A DNA stretch of 32,060 nt from Fluviicola sp. (GTDB taxonomy: Bacteria > Bacteroidota > Bacteroidia > Flavobacteriales_D > Crocinitomicaceae): the NCBI GenBank assembly GCA_020849495.1, contig JADLGD010000085.1:1-32060 (forward strand), in the 5' to 3' direction. The stretch's first letter is position 1, and the number at the start of each line of letters is the position of its first letter. Shown piece by piece: positions 8,062 to 16,388 of this stretch. A model generated the notes under the pieces. The model saw only the letters and a list, made by a program, of their open reading frames with translations. It was not told the DNA's origin and made no database searches. The position numbers were made by a program, and so were the translations under genes.

Positions 8062-9000
8062 TCAATGAAATCCACCATTTCCTAAAACCAAGGAATTGAG
8101 TTTTGGTGAGAAAAAGGGGTTGTAGGTAATTCTAGAAATTTGGTGTTCATGGGAATATTTTTCATCCGTCATCAATTGATATTTGAAACCATTTTGAAAC
8201 AAATACTGAGATTGTTCAGTAGACAATTTCCCAAAAGGTAGCGCAATCACATCCGTGAATGAGCAATGGATATTTTCCAAACGAATTTTCATTTTTTCAA
8301 ATTCCTCTAAAAGCTCCACGTCACTTAAACTTTCAGCAAGCGCATGATGATAACCATGATTCACCAACTCAATCAAAGGATGTTCGTTCAACTTAATCAT
8401 ATCATCTTCTGTGAGCAACTCCACAAATAAATGCTGATCAGCAATGAGATGTGTTTGAGAAAGCAAACCTCTTAATTGTTCAGTAAATAGTAGCATCTCT
8501 TTCAATTCAAGATGCCCTACGTACTTTTTAATTGCTTGATTTGATTGAAGACCTAGTTTTTGGTATATTGATTTCAGTTTCGAAGGATGAAATGCTTGCA
8601 AAAGATCCAATATATCCATCCAAAGTGGTTCCTGTTGACCAGTTACACAAATCACTGCAGGAACTTGGTGTTTTGTTAAAATAGGAAGCGCAAGACTTAA
8701 ATTATTCCGATAGCCATCATCAAATGTCAGTAACACATTGGGACGCTTGGGATCTAACTCATTTTCAAGAACCTGTTTCAAAGAAACAAAGCTTACTTTT
8801 CGCTGGAGGATGCGAATAAACGAATCCAATTCGGCATCACGAATAAAACGTCCATTGATGTAAGCTTGGTAATTTTGACAAACCCCGTGAAGTACAAGGC
8901 AAGTTAAAGTACCTTCTTTTCCTTTCCAAGGATCATACAAGCCACATTTAGCAAGCAGTAAACGTGTGTACCATTTCCAATAAAAACGAAGCTTATTCAT
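8062..9000 (-). CDS. Polysaccharide deacetylase family protein (NodB-like, CE4)
   Basis: 312 aa. The catalytic motif LLTFDDGYRNN is present at about residue 90-100 (the T-F-D-D-G motif; the second Asp binds metal). The second motif is VNHGYHHALAESLSDVELL near 213, giving the H-x3-H metal ligands. A third region DVIALPFGKLSTEQ corresponds to the R/L-x-x-P-F/Y-G segment. No signal peptide is evident at the N-terminus (MNKLRFYWKWYTRLLLAKCG is only weakly hydrophobic), so it may act in the cytoplasm or at the inner membrane face. The family removes N- or O-acetyl groups from sugars. The start ATG overlaps the upstream SGNH gene by 8 bases. A role in trimming the glycan made by this locus is inferred. 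Confidence 0.85.
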   Translation of the reverse strand: MNKLRFYWKWYTRLLLAKCGLYDPWKGKEGTLTCLVLHGVCQNYQAYINGRFIRDAELDSFIRILQRKVSFVSLKQVLENELDPKRPNVLLTFDDGYRNNLSLALPILTKHQVPAVICVTGQQEPLWMDILDLLQAFHPSKLKSIYQKLGLQSNQAIKKYVGHLELKEMLLFTEQLRGLLSQTHLIADQHLFVELLTEDDMIKLNEHPLIELVNHGYHHALAESLSDVELLEEFEKMKIRLENIHCSFTDVIALPFGKLSTEQSQYLFQNGFKYQLMTDEKYSHEHQISRITYNPFFSPKLNSLVLGNGGFH

Positions 9001-9955
9001 GCATTTTCCAATTTGACTTCACCCAATTTCCTAATTTTTCTTGACCAAAAGGGGTCAAATGGATATCGTTTTCAAAGTAAAGGTGTTGATTGTCCTTTTC
9101 CAATTCCTTAAAATAAGGTAAGGGATCCAACACATTCAATCCAGCTTTTTTCAACTGTTCGCTCCAAGTATTTTTCGATTTCCAAGAACTTTTTCCTCCC
9201 AAAAGTTGAAAATGCTTCACGTAACGTTGATGCACCTGCGTACAATGAGGAATCAATAAAACGGTAAAGCTTACATTGGGTGAAAGAGCGGCTTTCATTT
9301 CTTTTAAATCAGCAAGTAATTGATCAAAAAGCGCTTGTTTTTCAGCATTCAAATCTATGGTAGTTTGCGGATAACCTCGATCTGCTTGGATGTACAATTT
9401 AGAACGAGGATCGTACTGCTTGACCACAAATGTTTCAGAATGCTTGGGATTGGTAGCAGTTTTTAAGTCCCCTTTTTGTTGACCTAAACGATAATTGATC
9501 ACATTCAAAACGCGAAAATGATTTGAAAGGGAATAGAAACAGTTGCGTCCAAAAGATTGAGTTGACCAATTGACAGGTTTTTGGATATCGAATAAATCAT
9601 TCCCGATATACAATTGCACCAATACATGCTTTGGCTGTGTTTGTTTGATTCGATCAGTAAAAATGAGACGATGTGTTTCCGTTCCAATTCCAGGGATTGC
9701 TGCATTGTAATAAGCTGTGTCGACTGATTGAGGCAAGAAGGAAAACCAACTTTTTGCATCTGCAGTGAACGAGTCGCCAAATACCAAGACATTTGTTTGT
9801 TTTTTGACAGTATGCTCATTGTGGAAATTCCATTCCGTTTTGTAGGTATCTAACCATTGGTAACGATACGTGATTTCAGCAAAGATGAGCGTCAAAAAGA
9901 GTATGAAACTCAATTTCAGAAAACGCTTAAGCCACTTCACTAGAAACTGTTTCAT
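8993..9955 (-). CDS. Membrane-anchored SGNH/GDSL hydrolase-like protein
   Basis: 320 aa from the ATG at 9955; a TTG at 9982 would add nine residues and is less likely. The N-terminus (KQFLVKWLKRF, then LSFILFLTLIFAEITY) is a signal anchor, so the domain faces the periplasm. SGNH motifs: VLVFGDSFTADA (block I, nucleophile Ser), AAIPGIGTETH (block II Gly), LVQLYIGNDLFD (block III Asn), and NDIHLTPFGQ near the C-terminus with the Asp-x-His pair, a spacing like AlgJ/AlgX-type enzymes. The family includes sugar acetylesterases and acetyltransferases. The first 29 bases overlap the end of the Wzy-like gene, and the last 8 overlap the deacetylase, so all three are likely translated together. Modification of the glycan after export is the best inference. 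Confidence 0.82.
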   Translation of the reverse strand: MKQFLVKWLKRFLKLSFILFLTLIFAEITYRYQWLDTYKTEWNFHNEHTVKKQTNVLVFGDSFTADAKSWFSFLPQSVDTAYYNAAIPGIGTETHRLIFTDRIKQTQPKHVLVQLYIGNDLFDIQKPVNWSTQSFGRNCFYSLSNHFRVLNVINYRLGQQKGDLKTATNPKHSETFVVKQYDPRSKLYIQADRGYPQTTIDLNAEKQALFDQLLADLKEMKAALSPNVSFTVLLIPHCTQVHQRYVKHFQLLGGKSSWKSKNTWSEQLKKAGLNVLDPLPYFKELEKDNQHLYFENDIHLTPFGQEKLGNWVKSNWKMHE

Positions 9956-11387
9956 CTTCTTTGTATTGATTGATCCATACAATGAGCGCTAATGCTGTAA
10001 AAACAAGGAAGGCCATTTTACTTTGATCCAAAAACGCATTGAATATTCCGTGAAAAAAGTAAGTGATTAATCCCAATAAAGCAGCTAGATTGAGCTTTTT
10101 CAATAGCGGATCAATGACTTTATAATGATTTTGCATCCCGTAATAAATACTTGCGAACACTAATAAGACAAAGGAAATCCCACCAAACAATCCCATTTCA
10201 CTCAATGCAGATAGGTATTCAGAATGCGCGTTTCCACGATCACCTGAGTTTGTAGATATATACGTTTTATTGGCAACAGTTTGAAAGCGATTGTATTCAA
10301 ATTGATAAGTCCCCGGTCCAAAACCTGACAAGGGTTTTTCTTCAAACATGCGGTAAGCACAAATCCAACGGTTGATTCGCTCTAAATTCGAAGCATCACT
10401 TTTGATATTCGAAACGGAAGAAAAGTGATTGATGAGTTCACCATCGTTACTTACTGCTTCGTTTTTTTCAATGTTTGCATAGATATCCTCATAAAAAACA
10501 CCTATTGTAGAACAAAGAATAAGAACGCCAAAGATCACTTTTTTAAACGCAACTTTATAATAGAGTAAAACCCAAAAGAACAATGCAACGATTAGGCTGA
10601 GTAATGCTGCTCGTGAAAGCGCTAATATTTCAGAAACTACAATGATTGTCGTCAACACGATCAAGCCCATTTTTTTCCATGATTGAATGGAAGTCACGGA
10701 AGCATTTCGAAGAAAGATGACTAAAAAGGGAATGATAAAAGCTAAACAAGCCCCATAAACAGTGTGGTCATTGAAATAAGGCTGACAAATGGAAAAAACA
10801 ACTTGAGGCTGAAAGTTAAAATGAATATGTTGCTTGATGGTGAAGTACATAACAGGAATCAATCCAATTGCATAAGCGAAATAGAAACTACTCAATTTGC
10901 GCTTTTCTTTAAGCATGTGTACAATACCAAAAAAGCCAAATACAAAGAACAATTGAATCACAAAGCGTTTCAAAGAAACATCAATATGCGTACTCAGTAA
11001 CGAGGTGATTAACTGAATCAACAACCAAGTAAAAATGAGCAAGGTGATGGGATGTAAAATTGCTTTTGCAAAGCCCGTTCTGTACGATTTATTAAAAAAC
11101 AAAATAACAGGGATCGCAATGGCTAGCAAGCCTTCACTGGGAAAATTCAATTTTGCACCACCAACCAGCACCATGTCAACTGAAATCGGTATGAGCGCAA
11201 TGAGGAGTAAATGATAATAATCAAAGCGGAAAATGAACAATAACACTAAAATTGTTAAAGCACATATAGCTGTTACAGCTATGGCTGTATCTAACAAATT
11301 CTTGTAATAGCCAAAAGCTAAAAAAGCGAAAAGAATCGTTATTAAAACAACTTGAAAATTGCGTGTATGTCCTAAAACACGACTCAT
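9927..11387 (-). CDS. O-antigen ligase/polymerase (Wzy/WaaL/PglL-like) membrane protein
   Basis: 486 aa, about 11-12 hydrophobic segments from start to end. A large extracytoplasmic loop lies between about residues 305 and 400 and contains the family signature GFGPGTYQFEYNRF and GDRGNAHSEYLSALSEMG, the conserved H-S-E/N-Y region of the Wzy_C domain. Proteins of this superfamily polymerise lipid-linked repeat units, ligate polysaccharide to lipid A, or transfer glycans to protein; sequence alone cannot decide. It directly follows the Wzz-like gene with an ATGA overlap, which favours a polymerase, but the absence of a flippase gene in the window leaves ligase and oligosaccharyltransferase open. 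Confidence 0.87.
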   Translation of the reverse strand: MSRVLGHTRNFQVVLITILFAFLAFGYYKNLLDTAIAVTAICALTILVLLFIFRFDYYHLLLIALIPISVDMVLVGGAKLNFPSEGLLAIAIPVILFFNKSYRTGFAKAILHPITLLIFTWLLIQLITSLLSTHIDVSLKRFVIQLFFVFGFFGIVHMLKEKRKLSSFYFAYAIGLIPVMYFTIKQHIHFNFQPQVVFSICQPYFNDHTVYGACLAFIIPFLVIFLRNASVTSIQSWKKMGLIVLTTIIVVSEILALSRAALLSLIVALFFWVLLYYKVAFKKVIFGVLILCSTIGVFYEDIYANIEKNEAVSNDGELINHFSSVSNIKSDASNLERINRWICAYRMFEEKPLSGFGPGTYQFEYNRFQTVANKTYISTNSGDRGNAHSEYLSALSEMGLFGGISFVLLVFASIYYGMQNHYKVIDPLLKKLNLAALLGLITYFFHGIFNAFLDQSKMAFLVFTALALIVWINQYKEDETVSSEVA

Positions 11388-12307
11388 TTACGGTTTAAAT
11401 CTTCTTTTAAAGTCAACCATTTATTGCGAACCAACAAAACAGTTATTGAAAGAATCATCAAAGTAAGAGCACCCAACAGAATATTGATGACAAAAGAAGG
11501 CGATACTTTTTTGAAATTTGGTTCAGCTCTATCAATCACATAAACGGAAGGCATTGGCATTGCAAATTTTTCAAATTTACGTTTGTAGTCTTCTCTTGCG
11601 ATTTGTAAGCGTTTGTATTCAGAAACATAATTATCTAAAATATCTTCTAATCGTGGATCATCGGCAAATGCAGAAGCATCATAATTATCGTTATCCAAGT
11701 TCTGAATGAATGCATACAAAACTTCCGATTTATCCGTTTTAATCGCATAAATTGAATCTTTCAATGTACTGATATTGCTTTGGATTTTATCAAGCATTTT
11801 CTTAGAACCTTCCAATTCATTTGATCTGTTTTTCGCAAAAATCTCTTGACGGTAATTGTTTATTTCTTCAATTTGATAATTCGCGATTTTAGCAGAAAAA
11901 ACAGGATCCGTTGTTTGAACATTGACAACCACAGAAAGGTATTTGCTTCTTAAAAAGGTGATGTCTTCTACATAATTCAAGGTCAATTCTGATCTCCAAG
12001 CAGGTCGTGAAGTATCAATATCGTAATATTTCTGTAAGTTGAATTTCTTAATGGTACGGTCGCGCATCGTTTGCGATTCCATTAATTGCATCAATTGTTC
12101 AGTTTCTATTTCGTACCCAAATTGTGGGTTTTCTACGATGTCATTTTTTGAATAAGCACTGTAAGGATAAACAACAGCTGTAGAATTGAATTTCTTTGGG
12201 ATAAAAAAAGTAATGGTTAATCCTAAAAGAGCACCGATGATTGTTGAACTAAAAACGGCTTTTCGATGTTGAAAGATAAATCCTAAAATGGAGGTGTTGT
12301 TTTCCAT
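11384..12307 (-). CDS. Wzz/PCP-type chain-length determinant protein
   Basis: 307 aa. Two membrane segments bracket a long middle region: one at about residues 17-36 (FSSTIIGALLGLTITFF) and one at about 275-297 (FVINILLGALTLMILSITV), the topology of polysaccharide copolymerases. The intervening part has STAVVYPYSAY near the first helix (the Wzz domain start) and a coiled-coil-like stretch about 160-250. The pre-helix C-terminal segment reads DRAEPNFKKVSPSF, where a Pro-rich motif is usual. There is no C-terminal tyrosine kinase domain. Such proteins set glycan chain length together with a Wzy polymerase, which is encoded next with an ATGA overlap. The 47-base gap upstream is one of the few breaks in the operon. 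Confidence 0.85.
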   Translation of the reverse strand: MENNTSILGFIFQHRKAVFSSTIIGALLGLTITFFIPKKFNSTAVVYPYSAYSKNDIVENPQFGYEIETEQLMQLMESQTMRDRTIKKFNLQKYYDIDTSRPAWRSELTLNYVEDITFLRSKYLSVVVNVQTTDPVFSAKIANYQIEEINNYRQEIFAKNRSNELEGSKKMLDKIQSNISTLKDSIYAIKTDKSEVLYAFIQNLDNDNYDASAFADDPRLEDILDNYVSEYKRLQIAREDYKRKFEKFAMPMPSVYVIDRAEPNFKKVSPSFVINILLGALTLMILSITVLLVRNKWLTLKEDLNRK

Positions 12308-12328
12308 GAATTATGGTTTGATGAGTAG

Positions 12329-12336
12329 CAAATATA
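12329..12336 (-). promoter_or_regulatory. Candidate -7 promoter box before the Wzz-like gene
   Basis: TATATTTG on the minus strand fits TAnnTTTG and lies 21 bases before the ATG at 12307, a normal leader length for this phylum. It sits in the 47-base gap after the GT39 gene. No good -33 TTTG at 19-21 bases was found, so this internal promoter is tentative. Confidence 0.3.
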
Positions 12337-12354
12337 CTTAAATTGACAAAGAGG

Positions 12355-13839
12355 CTATTGTTTTAAATCGCAGATGTAGAAAGTTCTTCCTTCTTTGTTG
12401 ACCTCCAATCCCTTCTTATTGGATTGTGCCTCAAAAAACGTTTTCAACTCTCCTGAAAAATAGCCGTCGTAAACAATGGCTAATTTCGTTGCTTTCCCTT
12501 CTTTTTGAAGTGCTTCAATGATATAGCGCATCAAAAACTCTTGCGGAATTGACCAGCCTTTACGTTGAGCAGGCTGCAATATTAATGGACATTGAGGAGT
12601 GAGTCCACCGTAAGAAAATACCACTAAATCATCACTTTTCGTGTGTTGTTTGAGCATTTTCGCAATGGATTCAAATTCTTTGTTTTGCAAATAATAATTC
12701 TTTTCTGCATAATTCAGACTCAAGCCAACATAGATCAAAACAACACTGAGTGCTGTCACAAATTGAACTTTCATCCCTTTTGCAGGAATCCATTGGATGA
12801 CTTTCTGAATGCCCATCGCAGCAATAATTGCAAATGGAGCAATGAATGGGATTTGGTAATAATTGTGATGAATATTGAGATTGAAAAAGATAAAGGCATA
12901 AATGAATGCGCCAAACAACCAACTCAACACGATCCAGTAAGTTTGTTTTTTCTGATAAAAAAGCAAGCCTACCGCAAAAATCACCAATCCAGTAATTCCC
13001 AGAATTTCATCTTTTAATCGGCCTAAAATACGCAGTGCAAACTCACTATTCATGCGTTGTTCCCAAGTACCAAAGTACCAATAATTCATCTCTGTAAACT
13101 TGTTAAATCCAGGAATGAAATACCAATCTGGAATGTTGGAATTGGTTTGAATTGCATATCGATTCCAGGCAAAAAGTGCAATGATTGGAAGCACAAAAAT
13201 CACCGCTCGCTTCAATAACCAAAGCAATTGCTTTTGTTGAAAGGCATAAACCAAAACAGGAAACACAAAGTAAAATGCATAAGGCGCTTTTTCAACAAAA
13301 GCAACGATACTAAAAGCTAAAGCGATCCATAGTGAGGACATTTTTTGCTGCTTGATGGCCATCAGTAAATAATACAGCATGGCAAATGCAAAGAATAGCG
13401 CGAAAAAATCGATGTGAATGGCTCTCGAATAAAAAATTGACAAAGGAGCAAATCCAAAAATAATCGTCGCCAATTCCGGTACCCAATCATCAAAAATCAC
13501 TTTCAAGGACTTGAATAAAAACAAACATGAAAGCAGAAAAAACACCAAGAAAAACGTGCGTGCCACCCACAATTCTGGTCCAAAAACGGAGTAAAGTTGA
13601 GCCACGATGTATTCTGGCAAGGGAAATTCAAGCACCAAAGTTTCGTGTCCTCCCATCCAACACACCGATGGATCAAGAAAACTGTTTCCATCGTAATAAT
13701 AACCTTCGATGTATTGTTTGGTGTCGTATTGTCGCCAAGCATGTGGTTCATCCACGGTCTTTCCAAAATGGAACAATCTACTTGCTGCAATGACAAGCAA
13801 GATCCAATAAATCAGGTATTTTCTTTGAAAGAAATGCAT
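12355..13839 (-). CDS. GT39/ArnT-like GT-C glycosyltransferase
   Basis: 494 aa from the ATG at 13839, one base after the HAD stop; an upstream start at 13875 would overlap that gene and adds a non-hydrophobic extension. The protein has a dozen or so hydrophobic segments. The first extracytoplasmic loop carries TVDEPHAWRQYDTKQY (Asp30/Glu31 and R-Q-Y-D about 36-39), the acidic loop motif typical of GT39/PMT_2 enzymes, followed later by FAPLSIFYSRAIHIDFF. The last 120 residues are soluble and mixed alpha/beta. GT-C enzymes use polyprenyl-phosphate sugars as donors. Because it follows the set that appears to make polyprenyl-phosphoryl-arabinose, it is a good candidate for an arabinosyl- or ribosyltransferase using that donor (inference). 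It could equally use another lipid-linked sugar. Confidence 0.85.
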   Translation of the reverse strand: MHFFQRKYLIYWILLVIAASRLFHFGKTVDEPHAWRQYDTKQYIEGYYYDGNSFLDPSVCWMGGHETLVLEFPLPEYIVAQLYSVFGPELWVARTFFLVFFLLSCLFLFKSLKVIFDDWVPELATIIFGFAPLSIFYSRAIHIDFFALFFAFAMLYYLLMAIKQQKMSSLWIALAFSIVAFVEKAPYAFYFVFPVLVYAFQQKQLLWLLKRAVIFVLPIIALFAWNRYAIQTNSNIPDWYFIPGFNKFTEMNYWYFGTWEQRMNSEFALRILGRLKDEILGITGLVIFAVGLLFYQKKQTYWIVLSWLFGAFIYAFIFFNLNIHHNYYQIPFIAPFAIIAAMGIQKVIQWIPAKGMKVQFVTALSVVLIYVGLSLNYAEKNYYLQNKEFESIAKMLKQHTKSDDLVVFSYGGLTPQCPLILQPAQRKGWSIPQEFLMRYIIEALQKEGKATKLAIVYDGYFSGELKTFFEAQSNKKGLEVNKEGRTFYICDLKQ

Positions 13840-13840
13840 T

Positions 13841-14428
13841 TTATGAAAAATAACAATGATGGTACGATGTCGCAATTTGCTTTAATAGCAGATCACTTTT
13901 TGAATTCCCAAAGATGATGATTTCAGCATAATCGCTTAAAACCAGTTCGGATTCCAATGTGTTCAGTTTTTGCATTCCGACGCAGTTTTCGCCTTCAAAA
14001 TGACCGCTAAAGTTTCCTTCTTCTGTATAGTGTAATCGCGTTGAAATGAGTTTACAATCCAAGAACTCACAAAACGGCTTCAACCATTCTTCACTAGATG
14101 CAGAGAGAATGACCAATCGTGTATTCGTTCGATTGCATGCTTGAATATAGGCTACTGCTGAGGTGTAAAGTTTGTTTTGGTGCGCTTTGAAAAAAGCTTG
14201 TCCTTTCTCAAATAAAAGGTGTTTTGTGTATGGTGAAAAATTAATCCTCAAAAAAATCAATTTCATTTTATCTCGAGAATAAAGTCCCATTTTACAAGCA
14301 ATAAAAGGAAGTATAATCGCAAACAAGGACTTGTAATACCGCTTTGTAGAGCAAAATTTCGCGAAATCCAAAAGTGAATCTCCACGATAGATGGTTCCAT
14401 CAAAATCGAGTACTACCAGCTTTTTCAT
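13841..14428 (-). CDS. HAD-IB family phosphatase, candidate DPPR phosphatase
   Basis: 195 aa from the ATG at 14428, which overlaps the SDR stop (ATGA); a longer frame starting at 14491 would extend into the SDR gene. HAD motifs: VVLDFDGTIYRGDS (motif I, Asp8 and Asp10), VILSASSEEWL (motif II Ser), GENCVGMQKLNTLE (motif III Lys, in the G-E-N-C-x-G-x-x-K form of the SerB-like IB group), IIFGNSKSDLLL (motif IV; the usual GDSxxD has Asn in the second position but keeps the later Asp). In the mycobacterial arabinose pathway a phosphatase must remove the 5-phosphate from decaprenyl-phosphoryl-5-phosphoribose before DprE1 acts. This gene lies with the other three steps, so that role is inferred. It is a different fold from the phosphatase I recall in mycobacteria (Rv3807c, PAP2-like). 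Confidence 0.83.
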   Translation of the reverse strand: MKKLVVLDFDGTIYRGDSLLDFAKFCSTKRYYKSLFAIILPFIACKMGLYSRDKMKLIFLRINFSPYTKHLLFEKGQAFFKAHQNKLYTSAVAYIQACNRTNTRLVILSASSEEWLKPFCEFLDCKLISTRLHYTEEGNFSGHFEGENCVGMQKLNTLESELVLSDYAEIIIFGNSKSDLLLKQIATSYHHCYFS

Positions 14429-15111
14429 AAAGACATTCGCTTGAAAAGTCGTTCTGGAATGGAAGTAACGATACACATGATCGGTCGCCAAATTGCTTTT
14501 ACCACCACCACATTTCTATTTCCAGACAAACTGTGCTTGACAATTTTAGCAGCAACTTGCTCAGCCGATGCAGTTAATAGAGGATTCAATTGAAACCCTT
14601 TTGTCATTTTTGTTTGAATATAACCAGGTCTAATGGTGACCACACGAACGTGATCTTTGTTTAGATAATTTCGCATTCCTGCTAGATAACTATCCCATCC
14701 TGCTTTTGCAGCAGAATAAACCACAGATGAACTTTTCCCTCTCAAGGCAGCAACTGAAGAAACACCCACAATCACACCTTTTTGTTTTTGCTTGAATTGT
14801 TGTGCAAAATAACCGACGATTGGTACCAAAGCAGTGAAATTCACTTCGAGTATTTCGTCATTCAATGCTGGATTTGTCAAGGGCGAGTTTTCACCTAATC
14901 TTCCAGCTGTAAACACAACGACATCAGGTTCATAACCATCAAAAATGGAAAGATCTAAATTTCTAACATTTAAGGTTTTGACATCACAATTTAGTTTCGA
15001 TAATTCTTCTGGTTTATGGGCAAATGCCATCACCTCGCATCCCTTTTCTAAGAAAAGAGGAATTGCAGCTTGAGCCACATCTGAATTTGCACCTATAATT
15101 GCTACTTTCAT
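14425..15111 (-). CDS. dprE2: Short-chain dehydrogenase, DprE2-like
   Basis: 228 aa. The nucleotide-binding start is VAIIGANSDVAQAAIPLFLE, with the G-A-N-S-D-V-A turn typical of DprE2 rather than the common G-x-x-x-G-I-G. The active site has VIVGVSSVAALRG with the Ser and VYSAAKAGWDSYLAG with Tyr-x-x-x-Lys. Later VTIRPGYIQTKMTKG is a standard SDR segment. DprE2 reduces the 2'-keto intermediate to decaprenyl-phosphoryl-arabinose with NADH. Both gene junctions are 4-base ATGA overlaps (with DprE1-like upstream and HAD downstream), supporting joint function. The C-terminus is hydrophobic and basic (AIWRPIMCIVTSIPERLFKR), as in other DprE2 proteins that associate with membrane lipid substrates. 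Confidence 0.85.
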   Translation of the reverse strand: MKVAIIGANSDVAQAAIPLFLEKGCEVMAFAHKPEELSKLNCDVKTLNVRNLDLSIFDGYEPDVVVFTAGRLGENSPLTNPALNDEILEVNFTALVPIVGYFAQQFKQKQKGVIVGVSSVAALRGKSSSVVYSAAKAGWDSYLAGMRNYLNKDHVRVVTIRPGYIQTKMTKGFQLNPLLTASAEQVAAKIVKHSLSGNRNVVVVKAIWRPIMCIVTSIPERLFKRMSL

Positions 15112-16388
15112 CCTTTTATTGTTACCAAATTTAAGCGTTTTGCCATTGTTGTCACCATTTCACCTTTATTCACTGAAGCAACGATTGTTTTGTATTCACT
15201 AGCTTTTGGATACATCCGTTCAAAACTATCCGCTGAAAGGTGTCCGTCTTTTGCTAAATAAACCCTTCCTCCAAAAGGTAGAATAATGTCATCCAGCTCT
15301 TGCATTTTAAGGAGTAAACCCTCATGATATGGAACATCCAAAGCAATTGAAAACCCTTTAAAAGGAAAGGATAAAAGTCCTGGAGAAGGAAGATCACCGT
15401 GCTTTTTGATCACACATAAATAAGGCGGAATGTTGTTTAAATCGAAAAAAGCTAAGACTTTTTCTATGCAAGTCAGCGCAGAACTTTCATCCACCACAAA
15501 TTGATACTGATAAAATCCATTTTTTCCATACAGTCGATTCCAATTGCGAATTCCGTCTAAAGGAAAAAAATAATTTGCAACAGATTGGGAACTTCCATCC
15601 GATTGAAGGTTCTTTTTAAAATAGCTTTTGTTATACCACTTCATCAATCGCGAAGAAAACCATTTGATCTTCCAATTCGGTACGTTCCACTTCGCTGATG
15701 TTAATTTAAATTGCGCTTTTGACGAAGTATTTCCATCAAAATTTGCTGAAAACAATAAAAATCGATTGCTATTCAAACAATCCATCCATCCCACCGAAAA
15801 ATCATTAGAATCCGCTTTCAATTCATCTAGCAGTTGCTTCAAACTTGTTGGAGCACTGCATTGTTGATTCAAACGTGTTCCTTGCAAGGTTTCCAATTGA
15901 ATTTTTGCTTCCAAAAGAATGCCTGTTAAACCCATCCCTCCAATCGTTGCATTGAAAAGTGCTGTGTTTTCTGTTGGTGAACAATGTAATGCCTCGCCCG
16001 AAGGCAAAAGCAATTGAAAGGAAAGAATCCAACGACCAATCGTTCCGTTTTTGGAGTGATTTTTACCGTGAACATCCGCAGCTATCATTCCACCAATGGT
16101 CACGAATTGCGTTCCAGGAATAACAGGAATAAAGAACCCTTTTTGCACACATTTTTCAAGTGCTTCATTCAAAAGTATACCCGAGCTTACAGTTAAAATT
16201 CCATTCTCAACGTGCAAAGTGTTTCGATACTTCAACATGGAAATCAGACGATCATTTAGGCAAGCATCACCGTAACTTCGTCCATTTCCTCTGATTCCAA
16301 AACCATCCACCACTTTCTGCTCGAAATCAATGAATTTCTCAGGAGCTTCCACTTTTCGATTGGTCCAACTATTCCAATTTCCCTTCAT
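15108..16388 (-). CDS. dprE1: FAD-linked oxidoreductase, DprE1-like
   Basis: 426 aa from the ATG at 16388, which makes an ATGA overlap with the UbiA stop; the frame extends to 16448 but only by running into that gene. FAD-binding signatures: GIRGNGRSYGDACLND, then FVTIGGMIAADVHGKNHSKNG, and later GGMGLTGILLEAKI. The C-terminal part has YLCVIKKHG, LLSFPFKGFSIALDVP, GRVYLAKDGHLS and SFERMYPKASEY, all positions I recognise from DprE1, including the catalytic lysine region near the end. DprE1 oxidises the 2'-hydroxyl of polyprenyl-phosphoryl-ribose. At the site of the Cys targeted by benzothiazinones in mycobacteria (N-x-C-V-D-F-P) this protein has Ala. Partner SDR and UbiA genes flank it. Confidence 0.9.
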   Translation of the reverse strand: MKGNWNSWTNRKVEAPEKFIDFEQKVVDGFGIRGNGRSYGDACLNDRLISMLKYRNTLHVENGILTVSSGILLNEALEKCVQKGFFIPVIPGTQFVTIGGMIAADVHGKNHSKNGTIGRWILSFQLLLPSGEALHCSPTENTALFNATIGGMGLTGILLEAKIQLETLQGTRLNQQCSAPTSLKQLLDELKADSNDFSVGWMDCLNSNRFLLFSANFDGNTSSKAQFKLTSAKWNVPNWKIKWFSSRLMKWYNKSYFKKNLQSDGSSQSVANYFFPLDGIRNWNRLYGKNGFYQYQFVVDESSALTCIEKVLAFFDLNNIPPYLCVIKKHGDLPSPGLLSFPFKGFSIALDVPYHEGLLLKMQELDDIILPFGGRVYLAKDGHLSADSFERMYPKASEYKTIVASVNKGEMVTTMAKRLNLVTIKG

